Shown in pieces: positions 63,124-64,000 of a stretch of 64,000 nt of DNA. The notes under the pieces are model-generated. The model was not told where the DNA came from and did no database searches. It saw nothing but the letters and a program-made list of their open reading frames with translations. The DNA is from Flavobacterium sp. (GTDB lineage: Bacteria; Bacteroidota; Bacteroidia; Flavobacteriales; Flavobacteriaceae), in the NCBI RefSeq assembly GCF_004295795.1, contig NZ_SEBR01000008.1, positions 62,001 to 126,000 on the forward strand, in the 5' to 3' direction. A program made the position numbers and the translations under genes. The number at the start of each line of letters is the position of its first letter. Positions within the stretch are counted from its first letter, which is position 1.

Positions 63124-64000
63124 ATGAAGACCTTTCCTAACCGACGCATTTTACATTCACTCGCCATTTTGTTTTTCAGCCTGACGCTTTCGGCCCAAAA
63201 ACTTTCCGGAACGATCACGGACGAAGAAAAAGAACCGCTTCCAAAAACCGAGGTCACGAACCTTTCGAACCATTTTGTGACTTATTCCGACAAGAACGGC
63301 AACTTTTCGATCAAAGGAAAAAAAGGCGACAAACTCAAATTTTTCCATGCAAACAAACCGACTTTCGAAGTTGAGGCAAACGCTGACAACAAAGTGACAT
63401 TCGCCGGAATAGCCGAAAAAATGATTGCGGAACGACAACGCCTCGCAACCGAAAAACCGAAGATCCAAAAAGCGGCCGTGACACATTCCAAAGGCGCGAA
63501 TCCATACAAAAAAGCGATTATCGGACGTGTCAGCGATGCGAGCGGACCGCTTCCGGGCGCAACGGTCGTGGTTTTGGAAACCAAAGCCAAAACGATTACA
63601 GACGTGGACGGCTATTTCGGGATCGACGCGAAATTCGGCCAGACGCTCGTCGTATCGTTCGTGGGATTTCAGGAAGCCAGAATCAAGATCAAAAACAAGG
63701 TCGTGAACGTCAAACTCAAGGACGGCGGCATGGCTTTGGGCGAAGTCGTGGTCACAGCCCCGCTCACAGTTCGCAAAAAGGAAGTCGTGAGTTCTTCGAC
63801 GGAAGCCGTAACGGTTGGTTACGCGTCCGCAAAAGATGCGAAGTTGACCGGAAAAGTTTCAGGACTCGCCGTTTCTGCCGACAAAGCCGTGGAAGCTGTT
63901 CCAAGAGCCGACAAATCCGAAGCGTTTGCCGCACGCGAAAAATCGAGTCAGAAAGCCGGCCAATTGACCGCGGGCGAAGTCAACGATTTCTCGAAATTCG
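63124..64000 (+). CDS. partial gene: protein with two carboxypeptidase-regulatory-like domains
   Basis: The first 292 codons are seen; the gene runs off the right edge. A signal peptide (RRILHSLAILFFSLTLSAQ) precedes one regulatory-like domain at ~22-95 (KLSGTITDEEKEPLPKTEVT, YSDKNGNFSIKG) and a second at ~125-210 (IIGRVSDASGPLPGATVVVL, DVDGYFGIDAKFGQTLVVSF, MALGEVVVTAP). The second ends in the LxEVVVT pattern typical of TonB-receptor or vWA/VIT-type surface proteins. AGQLTAGEVNDFSKF at the edge points to the vWA-containing type. The full function cannot be judged. Confidence 0.7.
   Translation, partial: MKTFPNRRILHSLAILFFSLTLSAQKLSGTITDEEKEPLPKTEVTNLSNHFVTYSDKNGNFSIKGKKGDKLKFFHANKPTFEVEANADNKVTFAGIAEKMIAERQRLATEKPKIQKAAVTHSKGANPYKKAIIGRVSDASGPLPGATVVVLETKAKTITDVDGYFGIDAKFGQTLVVSFVGFQEARIKIKNKVVNVKLKDGGMALGEVVVTAPLTVRKKEVVSSSTEAVTVGYASAKDAKLTGKVSGLAVSADKAVEAVPRADKSEAFAAREKSSQKAGQLTAGEVNDFSKF

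Overview
The window reads as a chromosome segment of a Bacteroidetes bacterium, most likely Flavobacteriaceae (Flavobacterium-like). The grounds are three proteins ending in type IX secretion (T9SS) sorting domains, a GLPGLI-family protein paired with a TonB-dependent receptor-like protein, an RteC protein, promoters of the TAnnTTTG type, and no visible Shine-Dalgarno logic. I found no rRNA, tRNA, CRISPR array or intact transposase.

Region 1 (1-10 kb) is a defence/conflict island. It opens with the tail of a truncated gene, then a GAP1-like protein and a nucleoside phosphorylase-fold protein whose C-termini carry the same EAD1-type adaptor domain. That is the layout of a GTPase-centred, NTP-dependent conflict system with a nucleosidase effector. 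Next come a broken HNH endonuclease gene (one nonsense codon and one 1-base deletion), an intact HNH-like protein, an AIPR (abortive infection phage resistance) protein and an Sll1717-type P-loop ATPase. The last two are each followed by a copy of a ~190-bp hairpin-forming repeat that looks like a cassette boundary.

Region 2 (10-17 kb) is accessory: a secreted protein, a TPR pair, a T6SS-immunity-like protein behind a possible gene remnant, a lipocalin-like lipoprotein, and an arsenic cluster (arsR, DUF6428, a 46-residue membrane protein, arsC) with no efflux pump.

Region 3 (17-29.4 kb) holds a response regulator, two XRE regulators and a mutagenesis/DNA-damage operon: Y-family polymerase, DnaE-type polymerase, HMCES/YedK-like protein, a small protein and an AlkB-like dioxygenase. 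The two XRE loci share a TTGCT...AGCAA palindrome. RteC and a TPR/AraC-type regulator follow. Their upstream regions share a second palindrome, which suggests a small regulon.

Region 4 (29.4-64 kb) looks like ordinary flavobacterial chromosome, with visibly richer GC and a different codon style. It has a Tat-type M19 peptidase, GNAT, HhH-GPD glycosylase, membrane pyrophosphatase, secreted reprolysin-like protease, GH20 hexosaminidase, glycosylasparaginase, CutC, deoxynucleoside kinase, GLPGLI/TonB pair, a 1406-residue CotH/lamin-tail surface protein, S41 peptidase, GH78-like hydrolase, a four-PAS histidine kinase, and a partial gene with two carboxypeptidase-regulatory-like domains at the right edge. 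One frameshifted gene (48.8-49.1 kb) and a short tandem repeat (47.6 kb) also lie here.
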